64,000 bases of DNA from Acidobacteriaceae bacterium. GTDB taxonomy: Bacteria > Acidobacteriota > Terriglobia > Terriglobales > Acidobacteriaceae. The stretch lies in the NCBI GenBank assembly GCA_003132405.1, contig PKXQ01000064.1, positions 1 through 64,000 of the forward strand. The letters are read 5' to 3'. The notes under the pieces are model-generated. The model saw nothing but the letters and a program-made list of their open reading frames with translations, was not told where the DNA came from and made no database searches. This document shows, piece by piece, positions 16,775 through 25,826 of this stretch. Positions within the stretch are counted from its first letter, which is position 1. Every line of letters begins with the position of its first letter. The position numbers and the translations under genes are program-made.

Positions 16775-18190
16775 CTATTCTACTAGGGCTGCCTGTGGTT
16801 CTTTCAGTCGTCCATAAACAAAAAAGAAAAACGCGGCCAGCAGCAGAAAGAACAATGTAAAGCCGAACATCTTTGCTTCATACTTCCACACCGAGGTAAT
16901 CTGTTTGGCGGGAAAGAACGCCAGCGCGATTCCCAGCGCCGTGGTCACAAAGCCGCAGAACCCAGACACAATCAGAGTGGCGCGGCGGTAGCGTCCGCCG
17001 GACAAATTGTCGCCGAACGCAAACTTCAGCAGCGCTGCAAACACATAGAGAAATGGCACCAATTGCAGAACAACCGCCAACGATAACATGGTCTGGAAAG
17101 CCTCCTGCACGCCGCCCGAGGCATAGAAATTGATGATGATCAACACAAGCGAGACGATCCCTTGCACGATAAGCGCCGCATAAGGAGTCCTATATCGTGG
17201 ATGGACCTTACCGAGCCACGCCGGCATGTAAGAATCAAGACCAGCGACAAACGGTATGCGCGCTGATCCTCCCATCCATGCCGAGCCAATGCCCGCAATC
17301 GACAGACTCAGCATCAAAGCGAACGGAGTTATGACCCATGCCACTCCAACTCTTGTGGCCATATGACTAACCGCTTGCACAATCCCCTGTAGCACACTGA
17401 TATCATTCTTGCCTACTGCAATCAGCAACGTGAGTGTCGCTCCGATATAAAGCAATCCGGAAATAACACCGCCCCACACCACCGCGCCCGGCAGAGTCTT
17501 CTGAGGATCTCGGATCTCGTCGCCCATCACCGAAGCGAGCTCGAGCCCGACTAAGCCAAAGCAAATTACGCCGAACGAGTTCAGCACAAACCTGGGGTCC
17601 GCCGGAATTCGGAAATCCGCAGCTGCGACGGTCGTGCCAAAGCGCAGCCAAATCGTAACTCCGAGACCGATCAAAACCGCCGCCGCAACAAATGTTCCTA
17701 TCGCACCCGCATTGTTGAGCCACTTACCGACTCCTAGTCCAACAATGTTTACCACCGTCAACAGCACCAGCAACGACACCGAAGCAGCCAGGGCGAACTT
17801 TTTATTATCGGCAAGTCCGGCATGCCGCGGGCCCATGGCAAACACAGTTACTCCGACAAAGTACAGCATTACTGTCGGTATATAGAGCATGTTATTCGTC
17901 CAGTAACACCATCCAGAGAGAAATCCGTGGAAGTCGCCAAACACTTCTTTTGCCCACAAATAAACGCCGCCTTCGCCAGGGTAGCGATGCGCAAGTTCAA
18001 TCACCGCGATTCCCTGTGGCCAGAAAAACAAGAGCAGAGAGATCAACCATAACCATACTGTCACTCCGCCGTTGGCCGCAATGCTAGGAACGACGTTGAG
18101 ATTGAATACGGCAACGACAAACAGCAACACCAGGTCAAAACGCCCTAGAACCCGCTTTAAGTGCGGCTGATTGTCTTCGGTTGTAGGCAT
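16775..18190 (-). CDS. APC-family amino acid permease
   Basis: A polytopic inner-membrane transporter with about 12 hydrophobic segments, of the amino acid-polyamine-organocation superfamily. TM1 carries the unwound V-V-P-S-I-A-A-N-G-G motif region, and there is a W-P-Q-G-I-A-V-I-E-L-A-H-R-Y-P-G-E-G-G-V-Y-L-W loop typical of glutamate/GABA-type antiporters. I chose ATG at 18190 (M-P-T-T-E-D-N-Q); reading on to TTG at 18220 adds ten residues with no support. It sits between the HemL-like aminotransferase and the aldehyde dehydrogenase on one strand, so import or exchange of GABA, glutamate or an amine is likely. The exact substrate is not visible. Confidence 0.88.
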   Translation of the reverse strand: MPTTEDNQPHLKRVLGRFDLVLLFVVAVFNLNVVPSIAANGGVTVWLWLISLLLFFWPQGIAVIELAHRYPGEGGVYLWAKEVFGDFHGFLSGWCYWTNNMLYIPTVMLYFVGVTVFAMGPRHAGLADNKKFALAASVSLLVLLTVVNIVGLGVGKWLNNAGAIGTFVAAAVLIGLGVTIWLRFGTTVAAADFRIPADPRFVLNSFGVICFGLVGLELASVMGDEIRDPQKTLPGAVVWGGVISGLLYIGATLTLLIAVGKNDISVLQGIVQAVSHMATRVGVAWVITPFALMLSLSIAGIGSAWMGGSARIPFVAGLDSYMPAWLGKVHPRYRTPYAALIVQGIVSLVLIIINFYASGGVQEAFQTMLSLAVVLQLVPFLYVFAALLKFAFGDNLSGGRYRRATLIVSGFCGFVTTALGIALAFFPAKQITSVWKYEAKMFGFTLFFLLLAAFFFFVYGRLKEPQAALVE

Positions 18191-18286
18191 TATCCAGCTT
18201 GCGTAATTCAGGTTGCACAAATCGGTTGCTCGCGCATCGAGTGATCAGTTTTTCAATCACCCGATGGCGAGATGGCCGGATCTGAC

Positions 18287-19666
18287 TTAGTGCGCCACTA
18301 CCGCGCCCAGGCGCTCATGCTGCGCCGCCGCCAGCCACCTGGCGATGTCGCCAAAAGCCGCCAGATGCAGGTCGATATCCGCCTCCGTATGTTGCACGGA
18401 AATCGTCCATTGCTCGTCCCACCAATAGGGTTGGCACATTACGCCGCGATTCACCATACCAAACCAGTAATGCCGCCACAGATCGATATCAATCGCCAGC
18501 CAATCGCGATAATTCCGAATTTCCTTGGGATATAACATCAGCACGCCATTCGCCCCAGCGCTCGCAATGTAACCCTGCAACCCTACCTTGGCGATGACTT
18601 TCCTGTAACCGTCCACTAACTTGTGACTTAGTTTGTCCACATGTGCGTAGTTAGCACGAGTAAGTACCTCGCGGAATGTCGCCAACCCCGCAGCCATCGA
18701 GATCGGATTCGTGTTATAAGTACCGCCGTGAAATACTTTGTGCTCGGCGATCAAGTTCATCACCTTCTTACGCGCACCGAAAGCGGCTAACGGGAATCCT
18801 CCGCCGATGGATTTGGCTAGGCAAATCATATCCGGCGTCACGCCAAAATATTCTGAAGCACCACCCCAGCCGAGCTTCGCGCCCGTCTTGACTTCGTCAA
18901 AAATCAACAGCGCACCGTTCTTATCGCAAAGCTCGCGCAGTCCTTCGAGAAATCCCTTCTGCGGCATGCACAGCCCAACGTTCATCATGATCGGTTCGAG
19001 AATCACCGCCGCGATCTCATTCGGATTCTCGCGGAACCGCCGCTCCACCGTCTCCAGATCATTGAAAGTGGCGACCTTCACGTTATCCAGACTCGCCTTC
19101 GGCACGCCCGCCCCGCCCGACACAGCCTTCGGATTCTTAATATCGCCGAAATCATCAGCCGGAGGATGCGGTTTCACGCTGACCAGTGCCGCATCGTGCA
19201 GTCCGTGATAGCCGCCTTCAAACTTAATAATCTTGTCGCGTCCCGTAGCCGCCCGCGCCAGGCGAATCGTATGCATGGTCGCTTCCGTCCCACTATTACC
19301 GAAGCGGCACATCTCCACCGGAAACCGCGTGCAGATCTCCTCTGCCAACTCCCACTCCATGTTGTGCGGCATGCCATAAGCCGTGCCCTTGTGCAGGCGC
19401 CCTTCAACCGCCTTGATCACCGCCGGATGCGAGTGCCCCGCCATCAGCGTGCCAAAACATAAATTGTGGTCCAGATATTCGTTACCATCGAGATCGCGGA
19501 ACTTGCTGCCCGAAGCCTCCGCAACAAAAATCGGGTAAGGATCATAGGCGCGGTAATTACTAGCCACGCCCAACGGCAGACGCTTCAGGTTCTTCTTATG
19601 CGCTTCAGCAGACTTCGGAGTACGTCGCGCGAACGTGTCGAGCTCTTTTTGCAATGCGGGGTACAT
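18287..19666 (-). CDS. HemL-like class III aminotransferase
   Basis: A 459-residue PLP enzyme closest in pattern to glutamate-1-semialdehyde aminomutase-like class III aminotransferases: G-N-S-G-T-E-A-T-M-H-T-I-R-L-A-R, G-G-Y-H-G-L-H-D, L-L-I-F-D-E-V-K-T-G, and the PLP lysine in C-L-A-K-S-I-G-G-G-F-P. The N- and C-terminal extensions and its place among amine-degradation genes make tetrapyrrole synthesis unlikely. It is the third class III aminotransferase in 7 kb, so the three probably handle different amino donors or successive steps. It is the first enzyme gene downstream of the TonB-dependent receptor, with a 111-base gap. Confidence 0.85.
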   Translation of the reverse strand: MYPALQKELDTFARRTPKSAEAHKKNLKRLPLGVASNYRAYDPYPIFVAEASGSKFRDLDGNEYLDHNLCFGTLMAGHSHPAVIKAVEGRLHKGTAYGMPHNMEWELAEEICTRFPVEMCRFGNSGTEATMHTIRLARAATGRDKIIKFEGGYHGLHDAALVSVKPHPPADDFGDIKNPKAVSGGAGVPKASLDNVKVATFNDLETVERRFRENPNEIAAVILEPIMMNVGLCMPQKGFLEGLRELCDKNGALLIFDEVKTGAKLGWGGASEYFGVTPDMICLAKSIGGGFPLAAFGARKKVMNLIAEHKVFHGGTYNTNPISMAAGLATFREVLTRANYAHVDKLSHKLVDGYRKVIAKVGLQGYIASAGANGVLMLYPKEIRNYRDWLAIDIDLWRHYWFGMVNRGVMCQPYWWDEQWTISVQHTEADIDLHLAAFGDIARWLAAAQHERLGAVVAH

Positions 19667-19777
19667 CGTGATTCTCCAATATGCTCAGGCCAGGTAGGCC
19701 ATTAGATTAGGCCCGGACGACCGAAACCGCCCGGGTTTCTACAATTTTATTTTATTCTTTGCCGCTCCTCTTTCGCA

Positions 19778-22700
19778 CTAGAAGTACAACTTTAAGGCAA
19801 ACTGCGCCAGGCGCGGGTCTTTTACTTGGGTGACTTGGCCAAACTGAGCGCCGTCGGTGCTGTTCCCGTCCGGATTATAGAACTGCGTATGATTGAAGAG
19901 ATTAAACAATTCTCCTCGAAATTCGACGTGCGTCCGTTCACCAAGCGGAAGGAGCTTTACGACGGCAATGTCGGTCTCGCTGATTCCCGGTCCGCAACAG
20001 ATCGTGCGCGGTGCGCTGCCAATGTAACCGAAGACGTTGGCCTCGCTGAAAATCGACGTTTGACTAAGGGAGTTATTAAAATAATAGTTGCCATTGCTTT
20101 GTGGCCTTTGCCAGTGAAACGGCCCGACCTGGTTGGGTTCGCCGGGTAACTCGAAGTCGAAGCTATTCATCAACTCATTGTCAGACGAGGATGTAATACG
20201 AATCGGAAAACCCGTCTGATAAGTGGTAATACCTGACACGGACCACCCATCGACTAACTTCCCGGCAAGACCATTGTATTTTCTTATCGGTAACTCCCAT
20301 TCATAACTAACGACAAAGCGGTGGCGTGCGTCGAAGAGCGAACGCGCATAGTTATGGGCGCCCGGCAATGGATTCAATATCCCCTCAAAGCTGGACGCCT
20401 CGTCAATGGACTTGCTGTAGGTGTAGGCCGCGGTAAATTGGAGTCCACGGGCAAATCGTTTATCCAACGAAGCTTGCAAAGAGTTATAGCCCGATCCGGC
20501 AATCGTATCCTGCGCAAAAATTCCGGTAAAAACCGGCACCCCATTAGGGGGGCAGCCGTTCCCGGTCAACGGATCACACTGCGGCGACGAATAGCGACGC
20601 AAACCTACGAATTGAAGCGTTTGTCCCGTCCCCGCTACCACCGTGCCATTGGGCAGATGGAAGCCTCCACCCGCAGAACTGGTGAATCCGCTGGGAACTG
20701 TGACAAGAAATGGAGCATCTTCCGTGAACTGGGCACAGGTCGTCGGTCCACCGGTGGGTCCCGCAATCACGTTCCCTGGGTTCGCCGTGGCGATACTGTC
20801 GATATCCAGGCAAGTCTGGGGGTTGGAATAGTTGATATCATGGGTAGCCAGCAAGCGGTGTCCCTGCGATCCTACATACCCAACTTCCATCTTCAAGTCT
20901 CGAGCCAATTCGCGCTGAATGGTTAGGTTGTATTGCGCCGTATACTGCGACCGCAAATGTGGCTGAAAATCGCCATACAGATCGATCGGCTCGTATAGTG
21001 CCCAATTCTGAGGCGCCCCGCGATGGGGAGTTATAACTCCGTTAAACGGATTCAGATAAGTGGTGGCTCCATCCTGACCGAGAAAAGGCAGGTTAAATTG
21101 TGTCTCGGAAACCGTCGTGCTCCCTCCAAAGGGAGGCTCGGCACCGAATTGCGCCAGCACCAGTTCCTCAATCGGGTTATAGAACAGTCCCCACCCAGCA
21201 CGAATGCTGGTCTTACCCGAACCGCCCGGACTCCATGCAACACCAATCCGGGGAGCGAAGGCTTTGTAATAGGTTGTAGTCATGCCCGCTGGTACACCGG
21301 GATCACCCGGAACAACCAGCCCTATTGCGTCTTGCGACGTGCAATCGGTGTTAGGGCCGCCACAAGGGTAGATCGTAGACGACTGGCCGGGTCGAAAAGT
21401 CTCAACGTGCTGCGCCTTATCCGCCAAGGGAGTGTTTAGCTCCCATCGCAGCCCATAATTCAACGTGAGATTCGGCTTCACCTTCCAGCTGTCCTCCGCG
21501 TATACATATACTCCGACGTTGCGGATCTCTTCGTTTTGAGCCGAGCCTTCTCCGAATGTATCGGGAAGACCCAACAGAAAATTAGGGTACAGATTAGCGG
21601 CGCCGGTGTCGTTCGGTCCGCCGCCAAAGTAGCTGAATTCCCCATTTACGTTGTAGTAATAAAATTGGTTAAATTGCTGCCGGCGAATATCCGCGCCAAA
21701 CTTGAAAGTATGATTACCCTTGATCTTGGTCAAACTATCTGCCCATTGGAAAGAATTCCCCGCTTGAGGAAGCTCTCCCTCCCAATCATTTCCAAGGGAA
21801 AACCCTCCCGAGATAGAAATGAAAGGAAGTCCCTCGCGGTTTGCGTTAAGAAACGGATGTATCCCGAACTGGCTGCCGAGTGGATCCGTCGAATTATCTC
21901 CGTAAAAACAGGGCACGCTGGCCGTTAGCCACGAGGGAGGCGGCGGGCAGGAATTCTGCACCAGCTCGGTGTTTGCCGGGTGCTGAAATGTCTCCTGACC
22001 CTCGCGATTGTAGTTAAAACGAAATTCATTGACCGTGTTGTTGTTGATCGTCCAGTTGTGACTGATGTTCCACATCTGGAATCGTTCCGCTACGATATCT
22101 CCAAACCCGGGAAGATCGGCGCCAGCTAATTCAAAGTTGGCAAACGGATTGTGCGTGCGATCATCATTGAAATAGTAATAGAAGGTAAGGTTTTGCTTGT
22201 CATTCAGGCGATGGTCAACTCGCGCCGTAACTTGATCTCCACGTATGGGCTCCGTTGGAACGGTACTAATTAAAGAGCCGTCGTTCGGTGGAATAGGAAC
22301 GAACTGAAGAAGGTCGACCGCCGTGGGATCCATGCAAGCAAGCGGGATCTGACTAGTCGGGAAGACAGGCGGAAGTAGGTTCGGGTTCCCAGGGATGAAC
22401 CCGTACGGCGCTCCATCTTGAATTGTCGCGGTAGGACCGTTAACCAAGTAGTTGGCCGCTTGACAACCAGGTCTGCTCGTCAGTAGAGCCGAGTTGTTTA
22501 ATACACCAGTAAACGGAGTGCCCGCTGGATTTACATCTGTGAAATCCGAAACAATCTGCCCATTCACCAAATTAGTTGGAGATGGAGTTTCCTGCGAACT
22601 GGGGACGGTGACGGCGGGCGAAACGATGCCTTGCCGAATGCGCCGCCCTTCGTAGCTGGCAAAGAAGAACGTGCGGTTCTTTACGATGGGGCCGCCGAAC

Positions 22701-23617
22701 GTCCCGCCAAACTGGTTTTGATTGAACTGCGGTTTCTCGCAAGCAAGCCCTTCCGCCGCCGTAAGGCAGTAATCATTGGCGTTGAGCACTTTGTTGCGGA
22801 AAAACTCGAAGAGATTTCCATGCCACTGATTTGTCCCTGACTTGGTCACCACATTCACAACCGAGCCCGAGTTGCGCCCATATTCCGCGTCGAAAGTGTT
22901 GGTCAAAACTCGGAATTCCGCAATGCTGTCAGGCGATGGCTGAACCGTCGGCAAATTCGCGAAGAGGTCGTTCGCATCGCCTCCATTTACGCTGAAATTA
23001 TTAGATCGTCCACGACCGCCGTTCACCGACACCGCGCCAGGGGAGTCGCTCCCGTAAATGAGAGTGTTACTGGAACCAACAGTCGACATCACTCCCGGCT
23101 GCAATTGCAGAAGCTGATAAGTATCGCGAGTATTGAGCGGCAAAGTCGAAACCTGCCGCGCGTCCATGACTGCGCCCAGCTGCGTACTGGTGGTGTCAAC
23201 CAACGGCTCTTCCGAGGACACTTCAACTGTCTCTTTGGTTGTGCCGACCTGCAAAACAGAATTAATGGTTACGATCTGGTTGAGATCAACATTTATACCG
23301 CGTTCGATGCTCGTCTTGAAACCCGCCAGATCGAATTGCATCCGGTAAGTGCCCACCGCGACTTGCGGGAAGTTGTATTCGCCATTGGCGTTGGCGGTAG
23401 TCTCGCTGCTCACGCCGGTGGCCTCATTAGTGAGCGTGACCTTAACTCCGGCCAGCACCGCTCCGCTGGAGTCGGAGACGCGCCCAAGAATACGTCCGCC
23501 AGTACCCTGCGCCGACATCATCATCGAGCAGACCAGTAACAAGCTGAGGATCGAACTCAAAGAGATCAGCCAGTAAAAAATGCGGGAAGCTTTTGATAAT
23601 TCTTTCGACGATGACAT
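19778..23617 (-). CDS. TonB-dependent receptor, Oar-like, with carboxypeptidase-regulatory-like domain
   Basis: A 1279-residue outer-membrane protein. Order: signal segment (about residues 12-36), a CarboxypepD_reg-like beta-sandwich (about 40-125, G-R-V-S-D-S-S-G-A-V-L-A-G-V-K-V), a plug with V-N-G-G-R-G-R-S-N-N and E-Y-G-R-N-S-G-S-V-V-N-V-V-T-K-S-G, and a long C-terminal beta-barrel ending in L-A-Q-F-A-L-K-L-Y-F with the terminal aromatic. This is the Oar-like layout that is expanded in acidobacteria. Ligands in these receptors are unknown, often oligosaccharides or peptides; here the neighbouring genes raise the possibility of amine-containing polymers or conjugates. It is divergent from the MerR-XRE-cupin regulator with 168 bases between, so the regulator may control it. 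Confidence 0.92.
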   Translation of the reverse strand: MSSSKELSKASRIFYWLISLSSILSLLLVCSMMMSAQGTGGRILGRVSDSSGAVLAGVKVTLTNEATGVSSETTANANGEYNFPQVAVGTYRMQFDLAGFKTSIERGINVDLNQIVTINSVLQVGTTKETVEVSSEEPLVDTTSTQLGAVMDARQVSTLPLNTRDTYQLLQLQPGVMSTVGSSNTLIYGSDSPGAVSVNGGRGRSNNFSVNGGDANDLFANLPTVQPSPDSIAEFRVLTNTFDAEYGRNSGSVVNVVTKSGTNQWHGNLFEFFRNKVLNANDYCLTAAEGLACEKPQFNQNQFGGTFGGPIVKNRTFFFASYEGRRIRQGIVSPAVTVPSSQETPSPTNLVNGQIVSDFTDVNPAGTPFTGVLNNSALLTSRPGCQAANYLVNGPTATIQDGAPYGFIPGNPNLLPPVFPTSQIPLACMDPTAVDLLQFVPIPPNDGSLISTVPTEPIRGDQVTARVDHRLNDKQNLTFYYYFNDDRTHNPFANFELAGADLPGFGDIVAERFQMWNISHNWTINNNTVNEFRFNYNREGQETFQHPANTELVQNSCPPPPSWLTASVPCFYGDNSTDPLGSQFGIHPFLNANREGLPFISISGGFSLGNDWEGELPQAGNSFQWADSLTKIKGNHTFKFGADIRRQQFNQFYYYNVNGEFSYFGGGPNDTGAANLYPNFLLGLPDTFGEGSAQNEEIRNVGVYVYAEDSWKVKPNLTLNYGLRWELNTPLADKAQHVETFRPGQSSTIYPCGGPNTDCTSQDAIGLVVPGDPGVPAGMTTTYYKAFAPRIGVAWSPGGSGKTSIRAGWGLFYNPIEELVLAQFGAEPPFGGSTTVSETQFNLPFLGQDGATTYLNPFNGVITPHRGAPQNWALYEPIDLYGDFQPHLRSQYTAQYNLTIQRELARDLKMEVGYVGSQGHRLLATHDINYSNPQTCLDIDSIATANPGNVIAGPTGGPTTCAQFTEDAPFLVTVPSGFTSSAGGGFHLPNGTVVAGTGQTLQFVGLRRYSSPQCDPLTGNGCPPNGVPVFTGIFAQDTIAGSGYNSLQASLDKRFARGLQFTAAYTYSKSIDEASSFEGILNPLPGAHNYARSLFDARHRFVVSYEWELPIRKYNGLAGKLVDGWSVSGITTYQTGFPIRITSSSDNELMNSFDFELPGEPNQVGPFHWQRPQSNGNYYFNNSLSQTSIFSEANVFGYIGSAPRTICCGPGISETDIAVVKLLPLGERTHVEFRGELFNLFNHTQFYNPDGNSTDGAQFGQVTQVKDPRLAQFALKLYF

Positions 23618-23785
23618 GGAAGGTATCCTCCAAATCTGGGGGCGATTTTGTCAGATCCGAATCAGCTTGCGTGCAAAACAAACCTTGCTATAATCGCGCA
23701 AGGTTAGAGACTTTGCCGCTTCCTGTCAAGCGGAAAAGCTCCCGCGGCGCGACCAGCATCCACATTGGGAACTCGTTTCAGAAAT

Positions 23786-24583
23786 ATGCCGGACGAAGCG
23801 CAAGTTTATCTAAAAATCGGCGACGTAGCCCGCTTAGTGGGGATTTCTCCGTCGGCCATCCGCGGCTGGGAAGCTCTCGGTCTCACTCGCCCGCACCGCA
23901 CCGAGAGCCGTTATCGTCTTTACACCAACGACGACGTTCGCCTGCTGAAAAAAGCGCGCTACCTGCGCAAGTTCCGCGGACTTAACGCCGCCGCCATCGT
24001 GCAGATGCTGAAGCGCGAAGGTGCGATCAAACCGGCTGCCCCCAGCGGCATCTCATCGATTGGCCCACGCCTGCGCCGCTTACGCATACAACGTAAAGTC
24101 GGTCTCGCCGAAGTCGCCGCAGCCGCCGGAATTTCCGTCGGCTTTCTCAGCGCCCTCGAACGCTCCCAGATGAGCGCCTCCGTGGGCGCACTGCGCAGGC
24201 TAGCACGCTACTACCGTACTAACATCCTTGATTTTTTCGATGCGACGGAATTGAATACCCGATTGGTGCGCCCTCCCAAACGCAAGGTGCTCGAAGCCGG
24301 CCCCGGCGTGCGTATGGAATTGCTCGCCTGGGGCAACAAGGTGATGGAGCCACATCTTTTTCGCATCAAGCCTCACGCCGGAAGCGGTGAATCCTATGCC
24401 CACGAAGGCGAGGAATTCTTATTCGTGTTACGCGGCGAATTGAAGATCGCTCTTGACGGCGAAGAGTACCATCTGAAGCGCGGCGACAGTTTTTATTTTG
24501 AAAGCGCCACGCCTCATCGTTGGACGAATCCCGGCCGCAGCGAGACCTGCCTTCTATGGGTCAACACGCCGCCGACTTTCTAG
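23786..24583 (+). CDS. MerR-XRE-cupin three-domain regulator (PuuR-like)
   Basis: A 265-residue transcription factor with two different DNA-binding domains and a sensor. Residues about 8-75 are a MerR-type winged helix (Y-L-K-I-G-D-V-A-R-L-V-G-I-S-P-S-A-I-R-G-W-E). About 90-145 form an XRE/HTH_3 domain (L-A-E-V-A-A-A-A-G-I-S-V-G-F-L-S-A-L-E-R). About 170-262 form a cupin (H-E-G-E-E-F-L-F-V-L-R-G-E and later G-D-S-F-Y-F-E-S-A-T-P-H-R-W). XRE plus cupin is the arrangement of PuuR, which controls putrescine use. I chose ATG at 23786; TTG at 23765 is the upstream alternative. Position between a divergent receptor and potDABC fits local control. Confidence 0.9.
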   Translation: MPDEAQVYLKIGDVARLVGISPSAIRGWEALGLTRPHRTESRYRLYTNDDVRLLKKARYLRKFRGLNAAAIVQMLKREGAIKPAAPSGISSIGPRLRRLRIQRKVGLAEVAAAAGISVGFLSALERSQMSASVGALRRLARYYRTNILDFFDATELNTRLVRPPKRKVLEAGPGVRMELLAWGNKVMEPHLFRIKPHAGSGESYAHEGEEFLFVLRGELKIALDGEEYHLKRGDSFYFESATPHRWTNPGRSETCLLWVNTPPTF

Positions 24584-24694
24584 GGAGATTTGGCGCTTAG
24601 TACCGGCGTTCTGCGAGAGATTTTGGGTGGCGCAGCGCTTCAGCGCTGCGATAAGTCAGTGCTTTGAACGCGGCTTTAGCCGCTGAGGATCTGC

Positions 24695-25759
24695 ATGCTC
24701 CGCAAATCGACTTGTTCCCTCTGGTGCGCGTTGCTCGCCATTTTCTGCGCCTCCTGCGCGAAAAAAACTCCCACCCTCAACCTTCTAGTCTGGGAGGGCT
24801 ACGCCGATCCTTCTTATGTCCACGCCTTCGAAGAGGCGAACCACTGCAAAGTTTCCGCCTCCTACATGGGATCGAGCGACGAGTTAGTTGCTAAACTCCG
24901 CGGCGGCAGCGCCGGTAACTACGACATAATCTCTCCCTCAAGCGACGTCGCCACCATGATCGCGACCTCCGGCCTCGCCGCGCCGCTCGATCTCGGCAAG
25001 CTTCCCAGCTACAACCAGCTCTCGCCGCAACTCACTTCTCTGCCGCTGGTCCGCGTAAAAGGCGATGTCTACGGCGTGCCCTTCGTGTGGGGGCCCGACC
25101 CGATGATCTACGACACTACCGCATTCCCTCAGCCTCCCGATAGCTGGAACGTAATGTGGGATCCGAAGCTGAAAGGAAAAGTCTCGGTGTGGGACGATCT
25201 CTCGACTATCTATATGGCCGCGCAGGTGCTCGGCTATGACAAGCCCGATCCCGCTCATCTCTATAACTTGACCGACGAGGAGCTCGAAGCCATCAAGAAA
25301 AAGCTGATCGAACTTAAGCCGAACATTCGCAAGCTATGGTCCACCGGAGGAGAACTTACTAACTTGTTTCAAAATCACGAAGTAGTAATCGCCATGGGCT
25401 GGCCCCTCATGACCAATCAACTGCGCAAAAGCAATTTCCCGGTGGGTGAAACGATTCCCAAAGAAAATACCACCGGCTGGATCGATCACCTGATGATCAC
25501 CGCTGGCAGCGAGAACAAAGATCTGGCGTACAACTTTCTCGAATTCATGATCCAGGCGCAGACGCAGAAAAAAGTCACTGACGTAACTGGATACACTCCG
25601 GCAAATCCTCGCGCTGCACAATATATGACTCCCGATGAAATAAAGAGTCTCCACCTCGACGACGTAGACAATTACCAGAAGCGCCTATATTTCTGGCAGA
25701 ATGTTCCGCGCCGAGCCAAATACAACGAAATCTGGAACGAAGTAAAAGCCACGCAGTAG
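24695..25759 (+). CDS. potD: Spermidine/putrescine ABC transporter substrate-binding lipoprotein
   Basis: The 354-residue protein is a PotD/PotF-type periplasmic binding protein. A lipobox I-F-C-A-S-C (cysteine near residue 21) predicts a lipid anchor. The mature part has the family start T-L-N-L-L-V-W-E-G-Y-A-D-P and the conserved Y-D-I-I-S-P-S-S, V-P-F-V-W-G-P-D-P-M-I-Y-D-T, and W-D-D-L-S-T-I-Y-M-A-A stretches that line the polyamine pocket. It is the first gene of a potD-A-B-C set; the usual E. coli order has potD last. The short spacer before it (24584-24694) contains two palindromic hairpins (GCAGCGCTTCAGCGCTGC and CGGCTTTAGCCG). Specificity for putrescine versus spermidine is not certain. 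Confidence 0.9.
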   Translation: MLRKSTCSLWCALLAIFCASCAKKTPTLNLLVWEGYADPSYVHAFEEANHCKVSASYMGSSDELVAKLRGGSAGNYDIISPSSDVATMIATSGLAAPLDLGKLPSYNQLSPQLTSLPLVRVKGDVYGVPFVWGPDPMIYDTTAFPQPPDSWNVMWDPKLKGKVSVWDDLSTIYMAAQVLGYDKPDPAHLYNLTDEELEAIKKKLIELKPNIRKLWSTGGELTNLFQNHEVVIAMGWPLMTNQLRKSNFPVGETIPKENTTGWIDHLMITAGSENKDLAYNFLEFMIQAQTQKKVTDVTGYTPANPRAAQYMTPDEIKSLHLDDVDNYQKRLYFWQNVPRRAKYNEIWNEVKATQ

Positions 25760-25772
25760 CCAGCTGTTGCCT

Positions 25773-25797
25773 GTGTGGAGCGGGCGCCCTCGCCCGC
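25773..25797. repeat. Dispersed hairpin repeat (GTGTGGAGCGG family)
   Basis: GTGTGGAGCGGGCGCCCTCG followed by CCCGC; the stem GCGGGC/GCCCGC replaces the GCGGAC/GTCCGC stem of the copy at 5064-5088. It lies between potD and potA. Confidence 0.6.
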
Positions 25798-25826
25798 GAT
25801 AAGGTTAGCAACGCAAAACGATAGCT

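Noticed and set aside
18190-18220. TTG start ten codons upstream of the permease ATG
   Set aside because: No ribosome binding site and the extra residues do not look like the family N terminus.
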